From the NCBI GenBank assembly GCA_019694975.1, contig JAIBAY010000002.1:633252-697251 (forward strand): a stretch of DNA of 64,000 nucleotides, in the 5' to 3' direction. A model generated the notes under the pieces. That model was not told where the DNA came from, made no database searches, and was given only the letters and a program-made list of their open reading frames with translations. The translations under genes and the position numbers were made by a program. Positions 18,285 to 27,651 of this stretch are shown one piece after another. The stretch's first letter is position 1, and every line of letters begins with the position of its first letter. Source of the stretch: Chitinophagales bacterium. GTDB taxonomy: Bacteria > Bacteroidota > Bacteroidia > Chitinophagales > UBA10324.

Positions 18285-18944
18285 ATGTTTTCGGCGACAG
18301 AAGAAAATTACCTGAAATGCATTTACCTGCTCATGGAGAAAAACGGTATACGCCCGGTTACCACCAATGAGATTTCGGAACAGATGAAAACCAAGGCGGC
18401 CACTGTCACTGACATGCTAAAAAGGCTGTCGGATAAAAGACTGATCCATTATAAGAAATATCAGGGCGTAAAGCTGACCAATACCGGCGAAGCCAGTGCG
18501 CTTTCCATCGTCAGGAAGCACCGGTTGTGGGAGTATTTCCTCGTCGAGAAACTGAAATTTCAATGGGATGAAGTGCATGCTGTTGCAGAACAGCTTGAGC
18601 ATGTAAATTCTGAATTGCTGATTGAGAAGCTGGATGCCTTTCTAAGCCATCCGAAATTTGATCCGCACGGCGATCCGATACCTGATCAACAGGGTAAACT
18701 CTCTGCCTCAAAATTCAAGAATCTCACTTCCTTAAAAGTGAAAGAGCAAGGCCGTGTGGCTGCGGTAATTGAACAGCAACCTGCATTTCTTAAGCATCTC
18801 GACCGGCTCCATCTTCATATGAGTACGCCGGTGAAAGTATTGGAGTGTATTGAATATGACAAGAGCATGGTCATTTCAATTAATCATACCGCCGGTATCA
18901 ACATCAGTCATGACATTGCTAAAAACATCCTGGTTTCCAAATGA
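18285..18944 (+). CDS. DtxR/MntR-family metal-dependent transcriptional regulator
   Basis: It has 219 residues from the ATG at 18285; the frame is open from a GTG at 18267 but that codon lies in the promoter. An N-terminal winged helix (VTTNEISEQMKTKAATVTDM, then LIHYKKYQGVKLT), a dimerisation domain with metal-ligand candidates (HAVAEQLEH), and a C-terminal FeoA/SH3-like domain are visible. By eye, the two residues that set Mn selectivity in Bacillus MntR (D8, E11) read N and K here, so the metal specificity should not be assumed. It overlaps the Nramp gene by 4 bases and probably represses this operon when Mn or Fe is sufficient. Confidence 0.88.
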   Translation: MFSATEENYLKCIYLLMEKNGIRPVTTNEISEQMKTKAATVTDMLKRLSDKRLIHYKKYQGVKLTNTGEASALSIVRKHRLWEYFLVEKLKFQWDEVHAVAEQLEHVNSELLIEKLDAFLSHPKFDPHGDPIPDQQGKLSASKFKNLTSLKVKEQGRVAAVIEQQPAFLKHLDRLHLHMSTPVKVLECIEYDKSMVISINHTAGINISHDIAKNILVSK

Positions 18945-20827
18945 ATACTACTCAATCAACTCATGCCAAATCGCTGGAAGATGTTCATGCTTCCGTTGAT
19001 ACCACAAAGAAGACCGGGTTTTTCAGATCACTGTTTGCTTTTATCGGTCCTGCCTACCTCGTAAGTGTTGGTTATATGGATCCGGGTAACTGGGCAACAG
19101 ACCTTGCCGCAGGAAGTGGCTTCGGCTATTCACTGATATGGGTGCTCCTGATGTCAAACCTCATGGCCATCCTGCTGCAAAGCCACAGTGCGAGGCTTGG
19201 TATAGTAAGAGGGCTTGACCTTGCACAGGCTTCAAAAGCTACGTATCCCGGCATTGTCAACATCCCACTCTATATCTTGGCGGAGATTGCCATTGCAGCC
19301 ACTGACCTTGCTGAAGTGCTGGGCCTGGCTATCGGACTTAATTTACTCTTTGGCGTCCCCTTACTGATCGGCGTAACCATTGCGGTGCTGGATGCAGTAC
19401 TCCTCCTCGTAATTATCAATTTCGGTATCCGAAAGATGGAAGCCGTTATTTTTTCACTCGTATTCATCATCAGCGCTTCCTTCTTTGTTGAAATGTTTTT
19501 TGCACAACCCGATCCTGTTGCCATTATTCATGGATTTGTTCCTGCAATTCACAATGACATAGCCTTGTACATCGCCATCGGCATAATTGGGGCTACGGTA
19601 ATGCCGCATAATCTATACCTTCATTCAGCACTGGTGCAAACACGTAAGATAGATCCATCTGTTGCCGGCATCAGGAAGGCATTGCGTTTTAATATCATTG
19701 ATTCTACCATTGCGCTCAACATTGCCTTCCTGGTAAATGCTTCCATACTCATCCTCGCAAGTGCTGCTTTTTTCAGTAATGGCTATTTTGAAATTACAGA
19801 AATACAGGATGCACATAAATTGCTGGAACCTTTGCTGGGTACAAAAATGGCCCCAATACTCTTTGCTGTTGCATTGATTGCTTCCGGTCAGTGTTCCACC
19901 ATTACCGGCACACTGGCAGGTCAGATTGTGATGGAAGGTTATATCCATCTTCGTATCACGCCATGGATCAGGCGGCTGATAACCCGTTTGATTGCAGTGA
20001 TACCGGCATTCCTGGTGATCTGGTTAAAGGGGGAAGAAAACACGGGCGAACTGCTGATTCTCAGCCAGGTGATCCTCAGCCTGCAGCTTGGCTTCGCAGT
20101 CGTTCCGCTTATTCACTTCGTGAGTGACAAGGCAAAAATGGGAAGCTTTGTGATCGGGAAGTGGTCAAAAGCCGGATCATGGTTAACAGCACTTATCATC
20201 ATATCTTTAAATGCTAAATTAGTGTTGAATGAAGTGGTTTCCATGATGGAAAACAGTGGTGCATACTGGTGGGCTGTTTACTTTATTGTTATTCCGGTTG
20301 TAGCCGGCGCCGGATTACTGTTACTCTATATCATTTTCCATCCTTACCTGCAAGGTCAAAGCAAGAAGTTGCGTGTACCACATCCTGAACAGTTACCTTC
20401 CAGTTTTCCTGTGAATGCATATTTTAAAAGAATTGCCATTACCGTTGACTTTTCCGAAACCGATCAGAAGGCTATCTCCCGCGCATTAACCACGGGCGGA
20501 AAGTCATGTGATTATCTCCTGATTCATGTCGTTGAATCGGCAGGCGCCATGCTGATGGAAAAGGATATTTCAGATCTCGAATCAGGCACTGATCATGCAA
20601 ACTTATTGCAATACACAAAACTGCTATCAGAACAGGGCTACCAGGTTCGTTCAGAACTTGGTTTCGGCAGACGGTCAAAAATCATTCCCAGGCTTGTCAA
20701 AGCATTCAATGCAGATTTACTGGTTATGGGAACGCACGGCCACCATGGAATAAAAGATGTGTTGTTTGGCGAAACCATAAATGCCGTGAGGCATAAGATT
20801 GGAATACCTTTGCTGGCGGTGAAATAA
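18941..20827 (+). CDS. mntH: Nramp-family divalent metal transporter with C-terminal UspA domain (MntH-like fusion)
   Basis: A 628-residue protein. The Nramp part (to about residue 475) has the metal-site motifs DPGN (47-50) and MPHNLYLHS (221-229) and about eleven membrane segments, which predicts proton-coupled Mn2+/Fe2+ uptake. The last ~145 residues are a universal stress protein domain (FKRIAITVDFSETDQKAISR; GTHGHHG at 597-603 before the VLFGETINAV helix, the ATP-binding type of motif). A fused Nramp-UspA is known in Bacteroidota but the role of the soluble domain is unclear. The ATG overlaps the regulator stop, so both are co-translated under the metal operator. Confidence 0.92.
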   Translation: MNTTQSTHAKSLEDVHASVDTTKKTGFFRSLFAFIGPAYLVSVGYMDPGNWATDLAAGSGFGYSLIWVLLMSNLMAILLQSHSARLGIVRGLDLAQASKATYPGIVNIPLYILAEIAIAATDLAEVLGLAIGLNLLFGVPLLIGVTIAVLDAVLLLVIINFGIRKMEAVIFSLVFIISASFFVEMFFAQPDPVAIIHGFVPAIHNDIALYIAIGIIGATVMPHNLYLHSALVQTRKIDPSVAGIRKALRFNIIDSTIALNIAFLVNASILILASAAFFSNGYFEITEIQDAHKLLEPLLGTKMAPILFAVALIASGQCSTITGTLAGQIVMEGYIHLRITPWIRRLITRLIAVIPAFLVIWLKGEENTGELLILSQVILSLQLGFAVVPLIHFVSDKAKMGSFVIGKWSKAGSWLTALIIISLNAKLVLNEVVSMMENSGAYWWAVYFIVIPVVAGAGLLLLYIIFHPYLQGQSKKLRVPHPEQLPSSFPVNAYFKRIAITVDFSETDQKAISRALTTGGKSCDYLLIHVVESAGAMLMEKDISDLESGTDHANLLQYTKLLSEQGYQVRSELGFGRRSKIIPRLVKAFNADLLVMGTHGHHGIKDVLFGETINAVRHKIGIPLLAVK

Positions 20828-20903
20828 GATTAAGAGTGGCACAGTTCAAGGTTCATTTTCAGGATAAGCCCTATTTACCAAAACGCTTCCATATTCTTGC
20901 AGC

Positions 20904-21296
20904 ATGAAATTAATCTTTAAGCCGGGTGATCAGAAAAAGTTTAGTAAAATAGTGGAGGCTGCTGATACAGCAGGTTTCGAAAGCGGGCTGGTACATGAAG
21001 TCTACTCTACTTTCAGCATAGCAAGAGATGCCGAGTGGAGCGGAAGATTGTTTGTGCTTGAAATACGGGAAGATGATGAAGAAGGCATCGGCACGTTTAT
21101 AACCGTGCATCACCATGCTCCTGCCTTTCCCGGTGAGATGATCATCTTTACCGCTACACTGACAGCCATCAGGAAGCATGAAATAATCACATCGTTTGAG
21201 GCCAGGGCAGGGAAAAGGCTTATCGCCAGCGGAGAACAGGGCCAAAAGCTTTTCAAGCTGGAAAAAATTAAACGACTCTTAACCAACACCAGGTAA
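20904..21296 (+). CDS. Hotdog-fold thioesterase, FlK-like family
   Basis: A 130-residue single-domain protein. The stretch GTFITVHHHAPAFPGEMIIF followed by TATLTAIRKHEIITSFEARA matches the core strands of FlK-type (fluoroacetyl-CoA thioesterase-like) hotdog proteins, with VYSTFS at residue 34 and HHHAP at ~69 as the likely active-site region. The substrate is unknown; short acyl-CoA thioesters are the family norm. The stop lies 13 bases before smpB, so the two may be co-transcribed. Confidence 0.75.
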   Translation: MKLIFKPGDQKKFSKIVEAADTAGFESGLVHEVYSTFSIARDAEWSGRLFVLEIREDDEEGIGTFITVHHHAPAFPGEMIIFTATLTAIRKHEIITSFEARAGKRLIASGEQGQKLFKLEKIKRLLTNTR

Positions 21297-21309
21297 CTTA
21301 ACAATATCC

Positions 21310-21762
21310 ATGAGTGACAGCATCAACATAAAAAACAAGAAGGCGTATTTTGAATTTGAGTTTATTGATAAGTTCATTGCCGGAATGGTATTGACAGGTA
21401 CCGAGATAAAATCAATCCGTGAAGGCAAAGTAAATATGAACGACGGCTGGTGTTATTTTCAGAAGAACGACCTGTGGATCAGGAATCTTAATATCTCCGC
21501 ATATGAGAAAGGAACTCACTACAACCATGATCCTTTAAGACCGAGGAAATTGCTCCTTAACAAAAAAGAACTGAATAAGCTGCAGGACAAGATGAAAGAA
21601 AAAGGGCTCACGGTTATTCCGCTGCGGCTATTCATCAGCGACCGTGGTTTTGCAAAACTGGAGATTGCCCTGGCAAAAGGGAAAAAAATCCATGATAAAA
21701 GGGATACCATAAAAGAACGGGATGCTAAACGTGAATTAAACAGGGAAGGCAAACACAGATGA
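21310..21762 (+). CDS. smpB: SsrA-binding protein SmpB
   Basis: A 150-residue protein of standard length that delivers tmRNA to stalled ribosomes for trans-translation. Family motifs: NKKAYFEFEFIDKFIAGMVL, GTEIKSIREGKVNMNDGWCY, RPRKLLLNKKEL, LTVIPLRLFISDRG, AKGKKIHDKRDTIKERD and a basic tail. It follows the thioesterase gene by 13 bases and ends before a strong bidirectional terminator. The tmRNA gene itself was not found in this window. Confidence 0.97.
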   Translation: MSDSINIKNKKAYFEFEFIDKFIAGMVLTGTEIKSIREGKVNMNDGWCYFQKNDLWIRNLNISAYEKGTHYNHDPLRPRKLLLNKKELNKLQDKMKEKGLTVIPLRLFISDRGFAKLEIALAKGKKIHDKRDTIKERDAKRELNREGKHR

Positions 21763-21773
21763 ATATAGCCTCC

Positions 21774-21808
21774 AAAAAAAAATCCTCCGTGCGGGAGGAT
21801 TTTTTTTG
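21774..21808. terminator. Bidirectional intrinsic terminator between smpB and the lipoprotein gene
   Basis: AATCCTCC-GTGC-GGGAGGATT is preceded by an A-run and followed by a T-run, so it can end transcripts from both convergent genes. Confidence 0.92.
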
Positions 21809-21820
21809 CTGATTACAGTT

Positions 21821-22411
21821 TTACTTTATCCTGCTCAGGATATAGGATCTTTCGTAGGCAATGCTGGTGAGCGGGTCAATGGTATCGCGTTCCAGTTTCA
21901 TCTCATTATTCCTCAATTCAATAATGTCAAACAGCAATGATTTTTTTGTGTACGGATCAAGAATGAGGAGCTGCTCCTTATTTTTCAGGTCACCGATATT
22001 ACCGGTAAAGTTCCATTCCGCAACCGTAATAACTGTTGAACTGTCCTTATAGAGTGAATCCTTACAAATAGGAGTATTGTTGGCAATATCGTATATATAC
22101 GAAGAGTCGATGGTCAGTTTTGATTTGAAACCGCCATCCTTGTCAAATGACCAAACGTATTTGTAATTCAGAATCAGCTTGTCAATTTCACTTCCGCAAA
22201 AACCAATATACGGGCCAATAGAATCAGCCACCCTGCGCAGGGAATCTTTATTATTAACCGTGTAGGAGGTAATATTCCAGTCGCCGGTTACACGGGCTTT
22301 ACGGGAATGAAATGAAATAAACGGATCTTCAGGGCCTTTAGCGCAACTTTGCCACAAATTAAGAATTGTAACACCAATCAAGATAACAATAACAAACTTC
22401 AGTATTTTCAT
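21821..22411 (-). CDS. Lipocalin-like lipoprotein
   Basis: It has 196 residues from the ATG at 22411; the longer frame to 22519 has 36 extra residues before a clear lipoprotein signal (MKILKFVIVILIGVTILNLW, Cys in WQSCAKG). The mature part has RVTGDWNITSYTVNNKDSL, the W-based start seen in small lipocalin-like lipoproteins of Bacteroidota, then a beta-rich chain ending ERSYILSRIK. The ligand is unknown. It is convergent with smpB and divergent from the methyltransferase gene. Confidence 0.75.
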   Translation of the reverse strand: MKILKFVIVILIGVTILNLWQSCAKGPEDPFISFHSRKARVTGDWNITSYTVNNKDSLRRVADSIGPYIGFCGSEIDKLILNYKYVWSFDKDGGFKSKLTIDSSYIYDIANNTPICKDSLYKDSSTVITVAEWNFTGNIGDLKNKEQLLILDPYTKKSLLFDIIELRNNEMKLERDTIDPLTSIAYERSYILSRIK

Positions 22412-22658
22412 TTTTACAAGTTTAGTTCTTAAGGGTTGCAGGTAATGGTGGTCGTCAAAGATAAAGTAATTTTTAATTGTTAGGTTTAAAGCGTTAAATT
22501 TTGGTGATTTTGATCGCAAACAACGATCAATTTCTGCTTCGGGGACACGCTTATTTCATAGACGGAGAAAAATTTCCAGCAGTCAGCCGATATTTGCGGC
22601 CATTCACTAGTTATAAAAACTGCGAGGTAACAATAGGTATTTACCTGGCCGGTCATTA

Positions 22659-23288
22659 ATGCCCAATATTATGAAATTAGATGCCAACTACTGGGAGAAC
22701 AGGTACCATAACGCGGAAACAGGGTGGGATATCGGAGCTGTGTCGACCCCTTTAAAAGTATACTTTGAGCAGCTGGTTGCGAAAGATGAACGCATCCTAC
22801 TTCCCGGTGCCGGCAACGGACATGAAGCTGCATATCTTTTTCAACTCGGATTTACAAATGTTCACATACTTGATATCTCCGCTGCACCTTTGCGTAATTT
22901 TCAGCAACAATGGCCGGCTTTTCCAAAAGACCATATAATTCACGGCAATTTTTTTGAACACAAGGGCCGGTATGACCTCATTATTGAGCAAACCTTTTTC
23001 TGTGCTTTAGATCCGCAGCTGCGAAAAGACTACGTGAAAAAAATGCACGAATTACTCGACGAAAACGGCAAACTGGCCGGATTGCTTTTTGATGATCCCC
23101 ATATGCCGGCGGCAGGACCACCCTTTGGAGGGACACGGGATGAATATGTACAATATTTTAAACCTTATTTCACCTTCTGCACATTTGAAAAATCATATAA
23201 TTCCATTCCTGCAAGGTCGGGGCGTGAATTATTTATGGTGCTAAAAAAGAAAACGGAACCGTCTGAAGATTCCGTTTTCATGCCTTGA
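22659..23288 (+). CDS. TPMT-like class I SAM methyltransferase
   Basis: A 209-residue protein related to thiopurine/thiol methyltransferases. The N-terminal NYWENRYHNAETGWDIGAVS is the family opening. Then come the SAM loop (RILLPGAGNGHEAAYLFQLG), HILDISAAPL, an acidic loop (EQTFFCAL) and a PFGGTRDEYVQYF region. It probably methylates small thiols, selenium or halide-like substrates; the exact one cannot be inferred. A second in-frame ATG at 22671 is equally plausible. The last codons form a terminator-like hairpin with perfect 10-bp arms (23249-23279). Confidence 0.85.
   Translation: MPNIMKLDANYWENRYHNAETGWDIGAVSTPLKVYFEQLVAKDERILLPGAGNGHEAAYLFQLGFTNVHILDISAAPLRNFQQQWPAFPKDHIIHGNFFEHKGRYDLIIEQTFFCALDPQLRKDYVKKMHELLDENGKLAGLLFDDPHMPAAGPPFGGTRDEYVQYFKPYFTFCTFEKSYNSIPARSGRELFMVLKKKTEPSEDSVFMP
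23249..23279. terminator. Hairpin inside the end of the methyltransferase gene, probable bidirectional terminator
   Basis: GAAAACGGAA (23249-23258), 11-base loop, TTCCGTTTTC (23270-23279). The stem lies entirely within the last codons of the plus-strand gene, ahead of its stop. It also lies 22-52 bases beyond the stop of the convergent minus-strand gene, where a run of A's upstream acts as a T-run. Confidence 0.6.
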
Positions 23289-23300
23289 GCTATCAGTTGA

Positions 23301-25343
23301 TTAATGCATCACTTCCATCCGTTTTGTAGTACCCTCATTCGCTGCATTTGCCAGCCGGTAAAAATAAACGCCATTAACCAGCTTATCAGTCTTCACTTCT
23401 ATTAAAGTGCTGCTCTTCTTCACCACTTGTGAAATGATGGTACGACCCAACTGATCAATTACACTAAAGGTCATATCCTCTGTAAGGCCGTCAACCGGAA
23501 TATAAGTGATATCATCTCCGGGATTAGGGTAGTTCTGCCCCATTTGCTGTGCAGCATTTTCAACATCCGCTGTACCTGTTATGCCATAAAACCAATTGTA
23601 AGCTGTTTTAATGATATTCGTTTTATTGGTGGGTGTGCCAAGCATCTCTATGCCCGGAGCGATATACACAGTTTTGAAGATTCCATTGTCGCCCCGTACG
23701 CCTGCAACTTTAGCTGAGTTATTATTGTAATAGAAAATGGGTGTACCTATTCCGGCCGGTGTTATCTGATCCGGAAAGAAATAGGTGCTCGTGTAATAAT
23801 AATTGATAACAGTGGAGCCTAATGCGCCAAAAACAGGATCAGCTGAGTTAGCAGTAAGTGGCTTGTTCGAAGTACTGCCATCGTCAATAAAATCAGCGAA
23901 CATGTAGTTATTATAGAAATCCTGCGTGAGTGGTGTGGCATGGCCTAAATCTGCCGGATCGGTCCAGACATCCCAGCCAATATCCTGGCCGCTGATAAAT
24001 AAATTCCCACCATTGTCCATGAAGGCCATCAGTTCTGTCACGAAATCATCTGTTAATGCAGGGAAATACCAACCGGCATTGTAGTACATGTTTCTCACAT
24101 CTGCCAGCGAATTCTCCTGTGCTGCACGCTGAGCAAGTGAAGAATTTAAAAATGCGTAGGCAGCTGTACCGGCACTCTCAAAGGCGGTAACATATGCGTT
24201 TTCAAGGAAGGCAGCGGTGGCAGGTGCCATTGCTGCATTATTCACAACCAGTTCAGTAACGCCGGAGAAGACATACACTGATTTAACAAATGGATCTTCA
24301 TTAAGGTTACTTAATGACTGAATGGATAGCGTATATACTCCCATAGCCGTGGTGGTGCCCGGTGTTACATGAATGGTTACCGGAACGACTGCCCCGGCAC
24401 TCATTGTGATAGTTGCCGGCGTTGTATAAGTGGTACCATTCACCTCAAAATCCGCCGACCAATCGGCAGGAGCATTCGCAGTAAGAGTATAAGAAAAATC
24501 CTGGGAAGCTGTACTGTTATTCGTTGCATCCAACGTAAAGGATGATATTGATCCGGTAGAACCGGCACTTGTCAGCGTTGCAGGATCAGCTATCGAAGCA
24601 CTTGGATCGAAAGAGGCGCCGCAGTTGTAAATTTCTTTGGTTGATTCATTCTGTACGAAAGCAATCAATGCAATCTCATCCATATTCCATGCTGCATTTT
24701 CATCATAGTTATAGTTGAAAACAACCGATTCGCCTTGCGGTGCAAGCACTATAGCATCACCGGCTGAGGAAGGAAGCATTTTCCTGAATACATTAGGAAA
24801 ATATTTTTCCCCGTTGTTGCCGGGAGGACTTGCATAATTTACATTACGTTCTATAATGGCAGTGCGGAGTTTAAGATTACCGGTAGGCGGAGTTCCCACT
24901 GATATAACTGTTACGGTCACATCATGCGAAGTGCCGTTATCAATATCCTGTACCGTAATTTTTATTGGACTGGTGGTAGCCACCACATCATCTACATCCT
25001 GCTGCACAAAGCCGCCGGGGGAGCTTTCTTTCAGATTGCCCATTTGAAATATGTCCGGAACACCTGTGACGTTATAGTAATCCACGCGCTCATCACTCTG
25101 ACTCGCGTTGATGTTGTACATAGGATCGTATCCGGGCCATGATGTGTGATAGGCAATATGCCTGACTGTTCCAGGGTTCGGTTCGAGAATGCTGGACTGA
25201 AAACCAGGGTTTTGCTGTGCACAAGGTCCGCAACTGGCCTGCGTAAAATGCTCAAACATGGCGTATTTCGGAGCCTGGGCTCTTGTTTGATGCGCGAAGA
25301 TCAACAAGGCAAAAAGCGCAATCAGAAATGTATTTCTTTTCAT
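23301..25343 (-). CDS. Omp28-like secreted protein with thioredoxin-like CGPC domain and T9SS type A sorting domain
   Basis: A 680-residue protein with signal peptide to about residue 22 (HQTRAQA). Residues ~25-240 are an Omp28/thioredoxin-like domain with CGPC at 38-41 (TQASCGPCAQQN) and VTGVPDIFQMGN. An Ig-like domain (~255-360) follows, then a region of unknown fold (GGNLFISGQDIGWDVW) of the GATase-like type seen in such proteins, then a type A sorting signal (QNYPNPGDDITYIP; VNGVYFYRLAN). The role is likely extracellular, possibly redox handling of surface proteins (inference from CGPC). It is convergent with the TPMT-like gene. Confidence 0.85.
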   Translation of the reverse strand: MKRNTFLIALFALLIFAHQTRAQAPKYAMFEHFTQASCGPCAQQNPGFQSSILEPNPGTVRHIAYHTSWPGYDPMYNINASQSDERVDYYNVTGVPDIFQMGNLKESSPGGFVQQDVDDVVATTSPIKITVQDIDNGTSHDVTVTVISVGTPPTGNLKLRTAIIERNVNYASPPGNNGEKYFPNVFRKMLPSSAGDAIVLAPQGESVVFNYNYDENAAWNMDEIALIAFVQNESTKEIYNCGASFDPSASIADPATLTSAGSTGSISSFTLDATNNSTASQDFSYTLTANAPADWSADFEVNGTTYTTPATITMSAGAVVPVTIHVTPGTTTAMGVYTLSIQSLSNLNEDPFVKSVYVFSGVTELVVNNAAMAPATAAFLENAYVTAFESAGTAAYAFLNSSLAQRAAQENSLADVRNMYYNAGWYFPALTDDFVTELMAFMDNGGNLFISGQDIGWDVWTDPADLGHATPLTQDFYNNYMFADFIDDGSTSNKPLTANSADPVFGALGSTVINYYYTSTYFFPDQITPAGIGTPIFYYNNNSAKVAGVRGDNGIFKTVYIAPGIEMLGTPTNKTNIIKTAYNWFYGITGTADVENAAQQMGQNYPNPGDDITYIPVDGLTEDMTFSVIDQLGRTIISQVVKKSSTLIEVKTDKLVNGVYFYRLANAANEGTTKRMEVMH

Positions 25344-25629
25344 GTGGCAGATTTGTTTTAAATGATTTTAATGGAGGTGTGGCGAAGATACTAAAATCAT
25401 CCTATTTGAGCTTTGCTGACATCGCTTACTTCGTGTTATGCCATCGTAAAATCCCGCCTTTCTTTCTGGCACCATAGCGCAAAAAATGCATGATGGCACC
25501 CTGCGCATTTTATGCATCATTTAGCATTGCAAGGGATTGCTGCATCAGCAGTATATGCTTGAAAGAATTCAGCGCTTAGTGAGGTGAAATCTTACATCAT
25601 CGTAAGATAAATTCCATTACTTCCCAACC
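25344..25629. other. Intergenic region with imperfect direct repeat
   Basis: No gene was seen. It contains two imperfect copies of GCGCAnnnnATGCATnAT (25477 and 25503). No promoter is assigned. Confidence 0.4.
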
Positions 25630-26844
25630 TTATTCAGCCAATAATTTTTCTACCATGCCACGGGTATCATCCTTCCATTTTTCATAGAGGCTACCCGTAG
25701 CGGGACCGTTTATTCCTGAATAAGATTTGCGCAAATTGCCCTTTCTGTCAATAAAGAAAGTGGTTGGATAAGCAAACATGCCCGACAGCATCGGCAGTGT
25801 ATTGATCGCATCGGCTCCGGGCTGACCTGCTATCAGCATCGTATAGTGCACATTGAACAATTGCCTTAATCGTTTCACATTTTCAACCGCTTTTTCACCT
25901 GTTGCCTTTTCATAGGCAAGCCCGATGATCTCCAGACCTTTTGACTGATACTGATCATACAGCGGGGAAAAATAGGCGACTTCATCCATGCAATTAGGAC
26001 ACCATGAACCCATCACCTGAACGATCACCACTTTATCTTGAAATTGCGGATCAGCAAGCGAAACCATTTTCCCGTTGAGATCGGGAAAAGAAAATGCCAG
26101 TTTATCAAATCCCGGCTTAAGACTGATGAGAGATGACGGATCCGGTAATTCATACGTGGCATTGCGGTGAGCGATCCATGGCTCCTGCCAGTGATTGCCG
26201 GAATAATACATTCCATTTAAAACACCGGCAGGATCAATAGTTGCTTTGAACAGGAATGCATGTGACCCGTCAAAACAGGATAGCATCAATAGGTTACCCT
26301 GCACCGTGCCTTCCAGGTAACGATAATCACCTGATGTGGTGAGGAAAGTGCCGGTCAGATGATTACCGGTCTGCCTGAATATGCCCACTGCTTTTGAGCT
26401 ATCGGAAGTCCCTTTGCTGAAATCAACTTCCCAGTGGCCAGAAACATTATCAACCGGCCTGACTGCTTCATCCGTGAACCGGTACTTATTGCCATATTCT
26501 GCAGTAAAGGGAAATACATTATTTACTTTACGGGAATGATTGATCCATAATCCGGTTAAGGATTGTGGCGTGTATCTTAACCTGAATTCCGAATCGAAAA
26601 CGGGCAGCTTTATAATTACACTATCCTCCGCCATACGTATTTCATCTGCCACGATACGCTCTTCTCCGTTAATAATCTCCATAATCAGCTTGCCGTCACG
26701 GTATTTAGTTTCAAAATTAAACGGTAGCTCGCCGCCATTGGTTGTCAGCACACCACGCCACATACCCGGCTGAACACCGGCGGGCATTGTTTCTGCTGCA
26801 GGCAACCATGCAACAAACAAAATGAGGATCCGGATAAATACCAT
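25630..26844 (-). CDS. Exported TlpA-like thioredoxin-fold protein (disulfide reductase type)
   Basis: A 404-residue protein with an N-terminal signal segment (FIRILILFVAWLPAAE), a beta-rich ~225-residue N-terminal domain of unknown role typical of such Bacteroidota proteins, then a redoxin/TlpA domain from ~245 (AFSFPDLNGKMVSLADPQFQ; VIVQVMGSWCPNC with active-site cysteines 282 and 285; TLPMLSGMFAYPTTFFIDRK). Envelope thiol-disulfide exchange, possibly in cytochrome c maturation, is the usual role of the family. It is followed upstream by the RDD gene (26888); the 43-base gap suggests one transcript. Confidence 0.85.
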   Translation of the reverse strand: MVFIRILILFVAWLPAAETMPAGVQPGMWRGVLTTNGGELPFNFETKYRDGKLIMEIINGEERIVADEIRMAEDSVIIKLPVFDSEFRLRYTPQSLTGLWINHSRKVNNVFPFTAEYGNKYRFTDEAVRPVDNVSGHWEVDFSKGTSDSSKAVGIFRQTGNHLTGTFLTTSGDYRYLEGTVQGNLLMLSCFDGSHAFLFKATIDPAGVLNGMYYSGNHWQEPWIAHRNATYELPDPSSLISLKPGFDKLAFSFPDLNGKMVSLADPQFQDKVVIVQVMGSWCPNCMDEVAYFSPLYDQYQSKGLEIIGLAYEKATGEKAVENVKRLRQLFNVHYTMLIAGQPGADAINTLPMLSGMFAYPTTFFIDRKGNLRKSYSGINGPATGSLYEKWKDDTRGMVEKLLAE

Positions 26845-26887
26845 TGTATATTATTAACGGTTAGATTTTAAAATTGAAACAGGCAGA

Positions 26888-27415
26888 CTACTTATTATTT
26901 CTCACACAAATCATATTGGTGAGCTTATCGTGCCAGGTCTGATGGTAGTCAGAAATGAAATAAGCAAAGCAACTTAGTATGGCTGGTATTCCTGCCAGCA
27001 CCACAAAAATGAGATATATCCAGGAACGGGCAGCACACATCCTGAACATCGGTTGTTTTCTTGTATTCAGGTCAACGAGCCTGATACCGGCGATGCGTTT
27101 GCCGATGGTACCACCGGTGCTCTCCATCACCGGTGAATACAATAATACCCATAGCATCAGGCCGAATGCAGGAGTCACCTGCCGTAAGCTGGAAGTAATG
27201 AATTCCACATTATATGGATTATCGCCTGCGATAACCCTGATCGCCAATTCCTGAAGGCCATAAGCAACACCAACAATGATAGCGGTATCAATAGTGCGGG
27301 CAATGGCACGCTGCAGGAAACTGGCAAGCATTTGCTCCTCTTCCCGCCTAACATCAGCCGTGATTTTTGTTAAGAGCTGATCGATCGGATCAGGCTGAGC
27401 AGATTGTGAAATCAT
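26888..27415 (-). CDS. RDD-family membrane protein
   Basis: A 175-residue protein with three to four hydrophobic segments and the RDD pattern: RAIARTIDTAIIVGVAYGLQ (R..D at the first helix), then STGGTIGKRIAGIRLVDLN with a conserved KRIAGIRLV turn, then a final segment and HQTWHDKLTNMICVRNN. The family function is not established; some members are thought to move ions or solutes. It sits directly upstream of the TlpA-like gene. Confidence 0.85.
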   Translation of the reverse strand: MISQSAQPDPIDQLLTKITADVRREEEQMLASFLQRAIARTIDTAIIVGVAYGLQELAIRVIAGDNPYNVEFITSSLRQVTPAFGLMLWVLLYSPVMESTGGTIGKRIAGIRLVDLNTRKQPMFRMCAARSWIYLIFVVLAGIPAILSCFAYFISDYHQTWHDKLTNMICVRNNK

Positions 27416-27651
27416 AAGCTACGAATCAAAGTGTTAAAATTCGGATTGTTTGATGGAAAAAAGAAAAGAAAAATAAGATGCCCGTGAGCGTTGCAATCAA
27501 TGCAAGCCTTGATTTCTGCACCGCAACTGGAAATGTAGGTTTGTTCATTGCATAAACAGCGATCCTGATTTGTATTGAACAAGAAAAGAGCAAACCAAAG
27601 CGGGAGCATGAAATAAAAATCCGGCCTGCTTACCCCAGCTGATAAACCATA

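Noticed and set aside
25477..25517. Imperfect direct repeat GCGCA...ATGCAT
   Set aside because: Only two diverged copies in a small gap; not enough for an element or a CRISPR.
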